A stretch of DNA of 38,783 bases from Acidobacteria bacterium 13_1_20CM_3_53_8. GTDB taxonomy: Bacteria; Acidobacteriota; Blastocatellia; Pyrinomonadales; Pyrinomonadaceae. Shown in pieces: positions 31,408 to 38,783 of the stretch (its first letter is position 1; every line of letters begins with the position of its first letter). The notes beneath the pieces are model-generated. The model was not told where the DNA came from. It did not search any database and saw only the letters and a program-made list of their open reading frames with translations. The translations under genes were made by a program, and so were the position numbers. The stretch covers positions 1 through 38,783 of the forward strand of contig MNJR01000144.1 of assembly GCA_001920415.1 (NCBI GenBank). The letters are read 5' to 3'.

Positions 31408-32040
31408 ATGATAATGCGCGATGGCGATGATGCTCGGAAGATGGCTGCGAGCATAATTGAACGTGGCGGCGTCATTGCTTTTCGCACGGATACCTTTTAC
31501 GGTCTTGGTGCTGACCCGTTCAATCGCGCTGCGCTTCGGAAAATTTTTGAGTTGAAGGGAAGAGAAGCGCGGAAACCAATTCTCGTTGTAATCAGCGACG
31601 AAAGTTTTCTGGAAAGATTTATCGCGAATCGTAGCTCGCTATTTGATGAAGTGATTCAAAAACATTGGCCAGGGGCGCTCACCATTGTTGCGAGCGCGCG
31701 CGACGAAGTTCCAGATGAATTGACTGCGGGAACAGGAACTCTAGGCGTGCGTTTACCTGATGATTCGGATGTGCGCGAGTTTGTGCGTGCGTGCGGCGGA
31801 ATACTGACCGCGACGAGCGCGAATTCTTCAAGCATGCCTCCCGCGCGCAATGCATTGGAAGTCGAAAGTTATTTCGATGACAGGATTGATCTCATTGTTG
31901 ATGCGGGTGAAGCGCGTAGCGAGCAGCCATCAAGCGTCCTGGACTTGAGCGGCGATGAACCGCGCCTAATACGTGAGGGAGTTGTCTCGCGTGAAGAATT
32001 AAGAGCGACGCTGGAAAACCTTGGCTCAAACTTGAGATGA
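31408..32040 (+). CDS. tsaC: L-threonylcarbamoyladenylate synthase (YrdC/Sua5 type)
   Basis: The protein has about 210 residues, the single-domain YrdC length. It has IAFRTDTFYGLGADPFN, KGREARKPILVVIS, HWPGALTIVASA, LGVRLPDDS and ILTATSANSSS, followed by LIVDAGEARSEQPSSVLDLSG and RLIREGVV. It makes threonylcarbamoyl-AMP from threonine, bicarbonate and ATP for the t6A37 modification of tRNAs. A TTG at 31393 is an alternative start; ATG codons at 31408 and 31414 both fit, and the ribosome-binding site is weak. Confidence 0.92.
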   Translation: MIMRDGDDARKMAASIIERGGVIAFRTDTFYGLGADPFNRAALRKIFELKGREARKPILVVISDESFLERFIANRSSLFDEVIQKHWPGALTIVASARDEVPDELTAGTGTLGVRLPDDSDVREFVRACGGILTATSANSSSMPPARNALEVESYFDDRIDLIVDAGEARSEQPSSVLDLSGDEPRLIREGVVSREELRATLENLGSNLR

Positions 32041-32093
32041 AATTTCAATTAAAGGCATGAATTAAAAATTAGCGAGCAATCGCTCTACTGACT

Positions 32094-33701
32094 TTACCTG
32101 TTCTGCACCGTTAGATTCTTGACGAATCTCCAGTCGCCGCTTGGCTCGGCGTTGATGTTGCCGACCGTCTTCTTCGCAATGATCATGTTGTTGAAGTACC
32201 AGAGCGGGAACATGGGCATCTCGCGGCTGACGATCTCTTGCGCTTGAACGTAGAGCGCTTTAGCTCGCTCGCGGTCTAGGGTTGAGACGGCTTCGGCTAG
32301 AATTTTGTCCAAGTCAGGGTTGCTGTAACGACCTCGATTAAAATTGCCGCCCGTGATGAAAAGGTCGCGCAGGAAGATTGGGTCTTGATTTCCGCCTACC
32401 CATCGTCCAGTAGTTAACTGAAACTGCCCGTTGCGCTGCGCGTCCCGGAGCGTGTTGTCTTCCAGAGATTCGATTGAGACGGGAATGCCCACTTCCTTCA
32501 ATGAATTCTGTATAACGCCTGAGAACTGGCGCACGACAGCATTGCTGGAGGAAATCTTCATCACTATAGGAGTGGAAAAACGCATCTTAGGCCCATCGCC
32601 GTCAGGGTCTCGGAAGCCCGCGTCATCAAGCAATTTTTTTGCCTTCTGTGGATCGAAGTTGTATTGCTGTCCAGCCGAATAAGCCCACGATTCCGGCGGC
32701 AGAATTGAATGCGCAATCCTCACCTGATTCAGAAGCAGACTTTTCACAATGCTCTCGCGGTCAATCGCGTAAGCAATGGCCTGACGCACGCGCGCATCGT
32801 TCAACGGAGCAGACTGCACGTTGAATAAAATATACTGAACATTGGAACCGGGCGATTGAACTAGCTGAAGATCATTGGTTTGCCCCAAACTCAAATAAGC
32901 GTCGGGTGGGAGCGAAGTATTTATGGCAAGGTCAATTCGCCCGCTTCGTAATTCAGCCTGCTGAGTGTTCGCGTCCAGAATAACGCGCACGCGCAGGTGT
33001 TTGATGCCGGGCGCGCCTTCCCAGTAATCGTCGTTCGATTGCATGTCAACGACTTGTTGTGCCGCGTCGTAGCTCACGAACTTGAATGGGCCGGAACCGA
33101 GCGGCTGCTTCTCCTGATTCTCGAAACTCCCTTCTGGAATGATTGCGACAGGCGTAGCGTTAGCAAGTAATTCAGTCCAGGGTTTACGCAATCGAAAAAT
33201 CACAGTCTTCGCGTCGGGCGCTTCTATGCTGGTAACAATGGGTTGCTTAACAAGCTTAGCCCCGGCGTTCCCGTTTGAGTTCGGGGGCTGATTAGTAGGC
33301 GCTGTGGTCTCAAAAAAAGACGCAGCCTTTGGTGAATCTGTGGTAAAGAGTTTTTCGAAAGTGTATTTCACGTCGGCGGATGTCAGAGGCTTGCCGTTAT
33401 GAAATTTCACGTTGTCGTGCAAGGTAAAGGTGACGGAAAGCCCATCGCCAGCAGTCACAATGTTCGAGGCGAGTTCGCCTACATACTCGAAATGCTCATT
33501 CTTGTGAACGAGCGTATTGAACATCAGTTGACGGAAGCGGTCGCTGGCTGCGTCATTTTTGAGAAGCGGATTCAGACTGCCCGGCGCGGACTCAAGCGCC
33601 ATGACGAACGCATCGGACTGTTTTCTTCTACAGCCTGCGGCGGCGAGTAGGATCGCAAGGAGAAGGAGAAGAGTTGTAGCTGTGAGCCGTTGCGTTCTCA
33701 T
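32094..33701 (-). CDS. ABC-type peptide/substrate-binding lipoprotein (SBP family 5)
   Basis: The 535-residue protein has a lipoprotein signal (LLLLAILLAAAGC, Cys about 24) and the full family 5 fold: LESAPGSLNPLL, FNTLVHKNEHFEYVGELASN, VKFHNGKPLTSADVKYTFEKL, PLGSGPFKFVSYD, DARVRQAIAYAIDRESIV and the late EAVSTLDRERAKALYVQAQEIVSREMPMFPLW. It would bind oligopeptides or similar solutes outside the inner membrane and deliver them to an ABC importer. No permease or ATPase genes are adjacent. The ATG overlaps by 4 nt (ATGA) the stop codon of the displaced C-terminal tail of the GH3 gene, which implies that the two genes were translationally coupled. Confidence 0.93.
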   Translation of the reverse strand: MRTQRLTATTLLLLLAILLAAAGCRRKQSDAFVMALESAPGSLNPLLKNDAASDRFRQLMFNTLVHKNEHFEYVGELASNIVTAGDGLSVTFTLHDNVKFHNGKPLTSADVKYTFEKLFTTDSPKAASFFETTAPTNQPPNSNGNAGAKLVKQPIVTSIEAPDAKTVIFRLRKPWTELLANATPVAIIPEGSFENQEKQPLGSGPFKFVSYDAAQQVVDMQSNDDYWEGAPGIKHLRVRVILDANTQQAELRSGRIDLAINTSLPPDAYLSLGQTNDLQLVQSPGSNVQYILFNVQSAPLNDARVRQAIAYAIDRESIVKSLLLNQVRIAHSILPPESWAYSAGQQYNFDPQKAKKLLDDAGFRDPDGDGPKMRFSTPIVMKISSSNAVVRQFSGVIQNSLKEVGIPVSIESLEDNTLRDAQRNGQFQLTTGRWVGGNQDPIFLRDLFITGGNFNRGRYSNPDLDKILAEAVSTLDRERAKALYVQAQEIVSREMPMFPLWYFNNMIIAKKTVGNINAEPSGDWRFVKNLTVQNR

Positions 33702-33787
33702 TGAATTTTGCCTCCATAGGTGTAGTTGAGTTTTCGATTAAGCTGCGCCACCTCGTCGGATAGTTCGCGCAAGCGCTTTGAATCAAA
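33698..33787 (-). pseudogene. Displaced C-terminal tail of the GH3 glycosidase (other frame)
   Basis: On the minus strand, in a frame different from the GH3 gene, 29 codons read FDSKRLRELSDEVAQLNRKL, then NYTYGGKIQ and a stop. The stop forms an ATGA overlap with the peptide-binding lipoprotein start. Helical, coding-like composition and coupling to the next gene suggest that this is the original end of the GH3 protein, cut off by an out-of-frame deletion near 33785. Confidence 0.55.
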
Positions 33788-34751
33788 CGGTAGCGGCGGC
33801 TGCATGATAGCCGCGACGGATTAAATCAGGGCGCGAGCAGATGAGCGGCATGTCAACGCCAGCGAAGAAGGCGCGTACGATTGCGGCTTCTATGTCGCAG
33901 TGCTTCGCAATAGCGCCCATCTCAAGATCGTCCGTCAGTATCAGATGTTGAAAGCCAAGCTCCTCGCGCAAAAGCTTAGTCACAATCCCGTTACTCAAAG
34001 ACGCAGGTTCAAGAAGTCCGCCCGCTATGCCTTGCCGAATATCAATATTGGGAAAGCCGCCATGACTGACCATGACGGCGCGAACTCGGTCGTCCTCGCG
34101 CTGGAAGAGTTCTATGTAAGGCGCAAGGTCTTGAGCAATCAGGTCGTCATGCGAAAGACGGACGATAGGCATCTCTTCGTGCGAATCAACTTCGCCTGCG
34201 CCAATGCCTGGAAAATGTTTCAGACATCCCAACAACCCTGTGCCCTGCATAGCGCGCAAGTAGACCATAGTGTAGCCCAAAACTTCGCCGGGCGAGCGTC
34301 CCCACGAACGAGAGTAAAGCCCGTTGGAGAGAAGATCGCGCTCGTCCGTCATGATTGACATCACGGGCGCGAAGTTCATTGTGAAGCCGAGCAATCGAAG
34401 GACTTCGCCGGTTATGCGCCCCAAAGAACGCGCAGCCGCAAGGTCGCCGTGTTGACGTATGGTTCGCGCCGAAGGCATTGGCGTGCAGATGCGGCGCAGA
34501 CGGTCAACAAGTCCGCCCTCTTGATCTATGCCGCAGAGCGGTGCTACTGGGAGCATCTCTCGTATCTGGTCAAGCAGGCCACGCAACTGTTCGGGCGATG
34601 CTACGTTGCGACCGAAGATGATTATCCCTCCGGGTTGAACGTGGCGTATGAGGTCGCGCGTCTCATTGTCCAGTTCAGTGCCCGGAAGACCTATGTAAAA
34701 GATTTGTCCAATCTGCTGTTCGAGCGTAAGGGAATCTAGCGTGTCTGCCAT
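33783..34751 (-). CDS. Glycoside hydrolase family 3, NagZ-like, C-terminus disrupted
   Basis: The 322-residue protein has the GH3 (beta/alpha)8 domain: LEQQIGQIFYIGLPG at the start, PGGIIIFGRN, CGIDQEGGLVDRL, the catalytic-loop motif KHFPGIGAGEVDSHEEMP (NagZ-type His in DxH) and the nucleophile Asp in LTDDLEMGAI. Such enzymes remove beta-N-acetylglucosamine, often in muropeptide recycling. There is no signal peptide, so a cytosolic site is likely. The protein stops abruptly after IRRGYHAAAATV, where relatives continue for some 25-60 residues. A coding-like tail follows in another frame (33698-33787). The catalytic domain is probably complete, so activity may be kept. Confidence 0.85.
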   Translation of the reverse strand: MADTLDSLTLEQQIGQIFYIGLPGTELDNETRDLIRHVQPGGIIIFGRNVASPEQLRGLLDQIREMLPVAPLCGIDQEGGLVDRLRRICTPMPSARTIRQHGDLAAARSLGRITGEVLRLLGFTMNFAPVMSIMTDERDLLSNGLYSRSWGRSPGEVLGYTMVYLRAMQGTGLLGCLKHFPGIGAGEVDSHEEMPIVRLSHDDLIAQDLAPYIELFQREDDRVRAVMVSHGGFPNIDIRQGIAGGLLEPASLSNGIVTKLLREELGFQHLILTDDLEMGAIAKHCDIEAAIVRAFFAGVDMPLICSRPDLIRRGYHAAAATV

Positions 34752-34820
34752 TTGAAAGAAGTTTTCGCGGGAGAATTTCTGGTTCAGAATAAATAGCCGA
34801 CCAAAATTTTAGCTTCGCGC

Positions 34821-37625
34821 TCAAACGATGCGCTTGCGTACGTTGAGAAGGAGTTCGCGTGCTTCTTCGGCTGAGAGTGTTTCTACAACAACGTTGCGAA
34901 GCTCGTCAAGAAGCGCCTGGTTCACTGCATCAAAAAGAGTGGCCTGTGCGGCGACACTTTTGCGCGCCGCGCGCCTTGCGGCTTTGCTCAATCCTACATC
35001 GTTTACTGCCCATGTCTCCCATCCATTTTTGGTCTCTTTCCCGTCCAGTTTCTGCTCCGCCTCTTCTGCGAAAACGTCCAACTCGTAACGCTCTAATCTA
35101 GCCAGCACGTCACGCGCGCGCTCAAGAACTGCTAGGGGAAGACCAGCAAGCCTCGCAACTTCAATCCCGTAAGATTTCGATGCTCGACCGCGTTCGAGTT
35201 TATGCAGGAACACAACTTCGCCTTCGCGCTCCATAGCAGTAATCTGATAGTTCTGCGCGCCGGGCAAACGCTCGGCCAGTTCCGTCAACTCGTGGTAATG
35301 AGTTGCGAAGAGCGTCTTCGCGGCGTGCTCCGCAGAGTCGTGCAAAAATTCCGCCACAGCCCATGCGATTGAAAGCCCGTCGAACGTAGCCGTGCCACGA
35401 CCTATCTCATCCAGTAGAACAAGAGAGCGCGGGGTTGCGTTGTGAAGAATCGCAGCCGTCTCTATCATCTCAACCATAAATGTGGAGCGCCCACGCGCAA
35501 GATCATCGCTTGCTCCGACGCGAGTCCATACGCGATCAATAAGGGGAAGCCGCGCTCGCTCGGCGGGCACAAACGAACCCATCTGCGCGAGAATAGAGAT
35601 AACGGCTGTTTGTCTAAGCGCGGTACTTTTCCCTCCCATATTCGGGCCTGTGATGATAAGCAGGCGATCCGTAGAGTTGTTCATGTAAATATCGTTTGGG
35701 ATGAACGGCTCTTCGCTGAAAGCTTCAATGACCGGATGACGACCCTGAACAATCTCTATCTCGTCGCTTTCGTGTATTTGAGGCCGAACGTAGGAGCGAC
35801 GCGCGGCTGTTTCGGCCAGAGAGCAGAGCGCGTCCAGCGTTGCGAGAGCGCGCGCAGTAGTTTGAATGCGCCTTGTCTCAGTTGCTATCTGCCCACAAAC
35901 ATCTGCGAATATCTCTGTTTCGAGTTGAGCTATTCGGTCTTCCGCCCCCAGAACTTTTGTCTCCCACTCTTTAAGCTCCGGTGTCGTATATCGCTCGGCA
36001 TTCGCAAGCGTCTGACGCCGCTCGTAATCAGCGGGCACGCGCGCAGCATTCGCCTTCGAGACTTCAATGAAATATCCAAAGACGTTGTTGTAGCGAATGC
36101 GTAGGGAAGCTATGCCGGATCGCGCACGCTCGCGCGCCTCAAGCGCTGCGATAATTCTCTTGGCGTCGCGGCTAGTGTTTCTCAGTTCGTCAAGCTCACT
36201 GGAAAATCCTTCTCGTATAGAGCCGCCATCGCTCAGTTTCGCAGGAGGATCATCGCTGATTGAGCGCGCGATTAACTCACGCACATCGGCCAGTTCATCA
36301 GAATTTTCGTAAAGGATTTGAAGAAGAGAAGAGGAGGCCGCCGATAAAGAAGAACGAATAGCAGGAACCTGTTTGAGCGAGCGCTCCAGCGCGCCCATGT
36401 CTCGCGGGCTGGCCGTTCGCATGTTGAGCCTGCCCATCAAACGCTCTATGTCTGAGACATCTTTCAAAAGGATGCGCAAACGGTCGCGCTTCATCTGCGC
36501 ACCAAACAACTCTGCGACCGCATCCAGCCGCGAATCAATCTCGCCTTTGCGTATAGAAGGGCGCAGCAGCCACGAGCGAAGATTGCGCGCGCCCATGCCA
36601 GTCACCGTCTCGTCAATCACTTCAAGCACAGAAGTGGCGGCGCGCGCGTGCAGGCTCTGCGATTCGACGAGTTCTAGATTTCGCACCGTTACCGAATCTA
36701 AAACAAGATGATCTTGCGGCTCGAAATAGTTTATGTCTGTCACATGAGCCGCAGAAGCTTTCTGTGTCTCCTGCGCATAATGCAAGCATGCGCCAGCCGC
36801 ACGAATGGCTTCATGCCTGCCTTCGAGCGAATAACCCGCGAGAGTTTTTACACCGAACTGCGCGCAGAGCATCGCAGCGCACGAATCCGACTGCCATAAC
36901 CAGTCATCAAGCGGTGTCAGCGCAGCTTGCGAGAATACAGAATCATCTTTTGACAGCGAAGCATCCTGATAACCCTTAGCGTCCGATAACGTCTGAGATT
37001 GCGCAGCAATCTTCTGATGATCTTGAAGCGGGAGCGGGGCTGTATGTACGGTTCCGTTGCTGGCGCTCTTTATTAGCGGGGCTAGCGAGGCTGGGAATAG
37101 AATCTCACGCGGGGCGAAGGATTCTATGTCTGCGCATATGCGCAACCATGCGCTGCTGCCTGCGGCTTCAGTTGCGCGGAACTCGCCTGTAGAAAGATCA
37201 AGGAAGGCTGCGCCCATCGTCTCGCCCGTGCCGCACAGGGCTGCAAGGTAAACGCTCTCGCGCGACTCAATCAATTGCGGGTCGAGCGCAGTGCCAGGAG
37301 TAATGACTCTGACAACTTCCCGCCGCACAAGTTTTTTAGCTTTTGTGGGGTCTTCCGTCTGCTCGCACACTGCTACGCGATAGCCCTTGCGCACCAGCCG
37401 CGCGATGTGCGTAGCCGCAGAGTGATGCGGCACTCCGCACATAGGAATAGGATCGCCGCGCTCCTTTTGCCTCGCCGTCAGCGTTATCTGAAGCTCACGC
37501 GACCCTGTGATGGCGTCTTCAAAGAAAAGCTCGTAAAAATCGCCCAGACGAAAAAAGAGAAGCGTGCCCGGATACTGCCGCTTCAGCTCATGGTATTGCT
37601 TCAACATAGGCGTCGAACTGTTCAT
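34821..37625 (-). CDS. mutS: DNA mismatch repair protein MutS (complete)
   Basis: The protein has about 934 residues from the ATG at 37625, which gives the standard N-terminus MNSSTPMLKQYHELKRQYPG. The frame is open 36 codons further, but that adds unconserved sequence. The mismatch-reading motif F-Y-E (Phe30, Glu32 in GDFYELFFEDA) marks it as MutS1. Connector, core and clamp regions follow. The ATPase has Walker A GPNMGGKST, Walker B LVLLDEIGRGTATFDG and ATHYHELTELAE. The C-terminal part is somewhat long, with a Lys/Glu-rich stretch before LFDAVNQALLDELRNV. It is the second MutS in the window (see 1-993); the ATPase sequences are clearly diverged paralogues. It is read on the minus strand towards the GH3 gene after 69 nt. 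Confidence 0.95.
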   Translation of the reverse strand: MNSSTPMLKQYHELKRQYPGTLLFFRLGDFYELFFEDAITGSRELQITLTARQKERGDPIPMCGVPHHSAATHIARLVRKGYRVAVCEQTEDPTKAKKLVRREVVRVITPGTALDPQLIESRESVYLAALCGTGETMGAAFLDLSTGEFRATEAAGSSAWLRICADIESFAPREILFPASLAPLIKSASNGTVHTAPLPLQDHQKIAAQSQTLSDAKGYQDASLSKDDSVFSQAALTPLDDWLWQSDSCAAMLCAQFGVKTLAGYSLEGRHEAIRAAGACLHYAQETQKASAAHVTDINYFEPQDHLVLDSVTVRNLELVESQSLHARAATSVLEVIDETVTGMGARNLRSWLLRPSIRKGEIDSRLDAVAELFGAQMKRDRLRILLKDVSDIERLMGRLNMRTASPRDMGALERSLKQVPAIRSSLSAASSSLLQILYENSDELADVRELIARSISDDPPAKLSDGGSIREGFSSELDELRNTSRDAKRIIAALEARERARSGIASLRIRYNNVFGYFIEVSKANAARVPADYERRQTLANAERYTTPELKEWETKVLGAEDRIAQLETEIFADVCGQIATETRRIQTTARALATLDALCSLAETAARRSYVRPQIHESDEIEIVQGRHPVIEAFSEEPFIPNDIYMNNSTDRLLIITGPNMGGKSTALRQTAVISILAQMGSFVPAERARLPLIDRVWTRVGASDDLARGRSTFMVEMIETAAILHNATPRSLVLLDEIGRGTATFDGLSIAWAVAEFLHDSAEHAAKTLFATHYHELTELAERLPGAQNYQITAMEREGEVVFLHKLERGRASKSYGIEVARLAGLPLAVLERARDVLARLERYELDVFAEEAEQKLDGKETKNGWETWAVNDVGLSKAARRAARKSVAAQATLFDAVNQALLDELRNVVVETLSAEEARELLLNVRKRIV

Positions 37626-38026
37626 AAAAATTCTGTTAACGAGAGGGTGTTGGACGCCTCGGACGCGGAAGCTTACAAATTCTGCTCGGTCGAAGACGGG
37701 CGTGAGCCTACACGTATTGCGAAGAGAAGGCAAGCCTAAGCGTCACTGTGAGAAACTTTTCCGCACTACTTTAGGTCAGGTTTGCCCTGAAGATTGAAAT
37801 TTAAGGGGAACAGGGGTTAAGCTTGCGCTTGACAGGAGACGAATCACGAAGTAGGCTATCGGCGCTCGAATGTTCTTCCACAGAAGAGGATGCGGGGCTG
37901 CGCGCGCGGCATCTTCGAATCACAGATTAACTATCATTTTTGTTACGGATTTTTGACTCGCGGCTTTACCCATTGGTCTTGTAAGTCCAGAACGGCTCTC
38001 CGCGAAGTAGGTCACCCGAACTAAAA
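37626..38026. other. 401-nt divergent gap between mutS and the LuxR-type regulator
   Basis: No convincing gene is seen. The mutS side is GC-rich and open in the mutS frame to 37733 without conservation. The part from about 37790 holds a promoter candidate at 37829-37857 reading towards the regulator. Confidence 0.45.
37829..37857 (+). promoter_or_regulatory. Putative sigma70 promoter upstream of the LuxR-type regulator
   Basis: A consensus TTGACA (37829-37834) and TAGGCT (37852-37857) are 17 bp apart. The -10 match is only half. Transcription near 37864 would give a leader of about 160 nt before the ATG at 38027. Confidence 0.45.
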
Positions 38027-38692
38027 ATGTTTCCCCAAAAGGATCACAAAAGGAGTTCCTTCGACTCTATATCCTCGCCTTTCGGTGAGCCGGGCGAACC
38101 CGCCAAAGACGGGTCAGCCATGGCGCTGCTTGCCCTAAGCCACACGCCCGTAGAGCACCACATCTACCAAGCAATGCTCATTGAAACGAGCGCGGCCAAG
38201 ACGCGCGTCGGCGCTTTCAGCACGCGCCGCTTGATGATGCTCACAGGATTGCAGGGCTACAGCACAATACGACGCGGCATCTCAGGACTTCTAAGCAAGA
38301 TGAGCATTGAGCGCTACAAGGTCGCGGGCGACGGCGCTTCGCAGCAGCTAGGGACTATTTATTTCATATACAACCCTGAAGAAGTGTTCGCGCGCCGCCG
38401 CGCCGTAGGGATAGCGCCCTATCCTAAAGAGGTGGAGGCTTACGAAGGTAGTCGCGCTTTTGGATTAGCCATAGAGCGTGTCGTAGGGCTTAACAATCTT
38501 AGCCGACGCGAGGCGCAAGTTGCGCTTTGCTGTGCAGAAGGTCTGACCAACGCGGAGATTGGCGATAAGCTGCACGTGACGGAGCAGACTGTGAAGTTTC
38601 ACCTTCGCCACATCTTCGTTAAGTTTGGCGTAAAGCGCCGCGCCGAATTGGTCTCTCGTCTTCTATGCCAGAATGCCGAGATGCCCAGATAA
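38027..38692 (+). CDS. Transcription regulator with N-terminal winged-helix-like region and C-terminal LuxR HTH
   Basis: The 221-residue protein has a central region (about 35-120: HTPVEHHIYQAMLIETSAAK, FSTRRLMMLTGLQGYSTIRRGISGLLSKMSIE) that reads like a winged helix, with its wing ending in YFIYNPEEVFARRR. The C-terminal LuxR/NarL HTH (about 155-215) is canonical: LSRREAQVALCCAEGLTNAEIGDKLHVTEQTVKFHLRHIFVKFGV. No receiver domain or ligand-binding domain is evident. Two DNA-binding modules in one chain are unusual for LuxR proteins. The first 28 residues look disordered; an ATG at 38119 is an alternative start. Confidence 0.82.
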   Translation: MFPQKDHKRSSFDSISSPFGEPGEPAKDGSAMALLALSHTPVEHHIYQAMLIETSAAKTRVGAFSTRRLMMLTGLQGYSTIRRGISGLLSKMSIERYKVAGDGASQQLGTIYFIYNPEEVFARRRAVGIAPYPKEVEAYEGSRAFGLAIERVVGLNNLSRREAQVALCCAEGLTNAEIGDKLHVTEQTVKFHLRHIFVKFGVKRRAELVSRLLCQNAEMPR

Positions 38693-38694
38693 TT

Positions 38695-38749
38695 TTGCGG
38701 GACTCGCGTAAGACCCCCTGATGACATCTTCCGCGAGTTCGCCGCATAG
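38695..38749. repeat. Imperfect hairpin after the LuxR-type gene
   Basis: TGCGGGACTCGCGTAAGA pairs imperfectly with TCTTCCGCGAGTTCGCCGCA around CCCCCTGATGACA. No T-tract follows. It begins 2 nt after the stop codon and may act on the 3' end. Confidence 0.5.
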
Positions 38750-38783
38750 AGCAGGTTTGATAATCCGGTTGCCGCCTCGCAGC

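Overview
The window looks like a chromosomal segment of a Gram-negative, respiring heterotroph. Evidence for two membranes is an OmpA-family protein, three or four lipoproteins and an MsbA-type exporter. My best guess is Acidobacteriota (Blastocatellia / Pyrinomonadales-like), from protein style, the yicC-gmk-rpoZ block and intergenic repeats that I recall from that group. This is inference; no rRNA or other decisive marker is present.

Layout. 1-2.1 kb: the 3' part of a mutS gene converges on a DMT-family exporter. 2.2-6.1 kb: a minus-strand pyruvate dehydrogenase operon (pdhA-pdhB-E2) behind a good sigma70-type promoter, with a different long hairpin in every intergenic gap. 6.2-8.7 kb: a membrane HD-GYP protein whose GAF domain is broken and whose GGDEF domain continues in another frame. 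8.7-9.5 kb: a gene-free stretch with possible RNA structure. 9.5-16 kb: a repeat-rich lipoprotein, RNase D, a DUF255 thioredoxin-like protein, ETF-ubiquinone oxidoreductase and a small HExxH protein. 15.9-19.7 kb: minus-strand yicC-gmk-rpoZ and an ABC exporter. 20-25.7 kb: an OmpR-type regulator, a secreted beta-propeller protein, a 50-aa membrane protein, an unrecognised cytosolic protein, a lipoprotein and an OmpA-like protein. 25.9-30.4 kb: a membrane histidine kinase, an unknown secreted protein and an NtrC-type sigma54 activator. 30.6-34.8 kb: an O-methyltransferase, a threonylcarbamoyl-AMP synthase, a peptide-binding lipoprotein and a GH3 glycosidase with a damaged C-terminus. 34.8-38.7 kb: a second, complete mutS and a regulator with a LuxR-type HTH.

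The most unusual feature is the intergenic DNA. At least sixteen gaps hold long inverted repeats of about 80-160 bp. Most have arms built from 7-bp units (GGGATGA; TTTTGGA/TTTTAGA; GTTTTCA/GTTTTTA; GGTAAAT/GGTGAAT; GGCAAAA/GGTAAAA/GTAAAAA). Two further families use non-heptamer arms with perfect stems of 27-30 bp. The elements abut or supply stop codons of neighbouring genes, twice form the leader right up to a start codon, and in one case are nested inside one another. Two genes (HD-GYP/GGDEF and GH3) also appear to have lost short internal segments out of frame; this may be real decay or an assembly fault.
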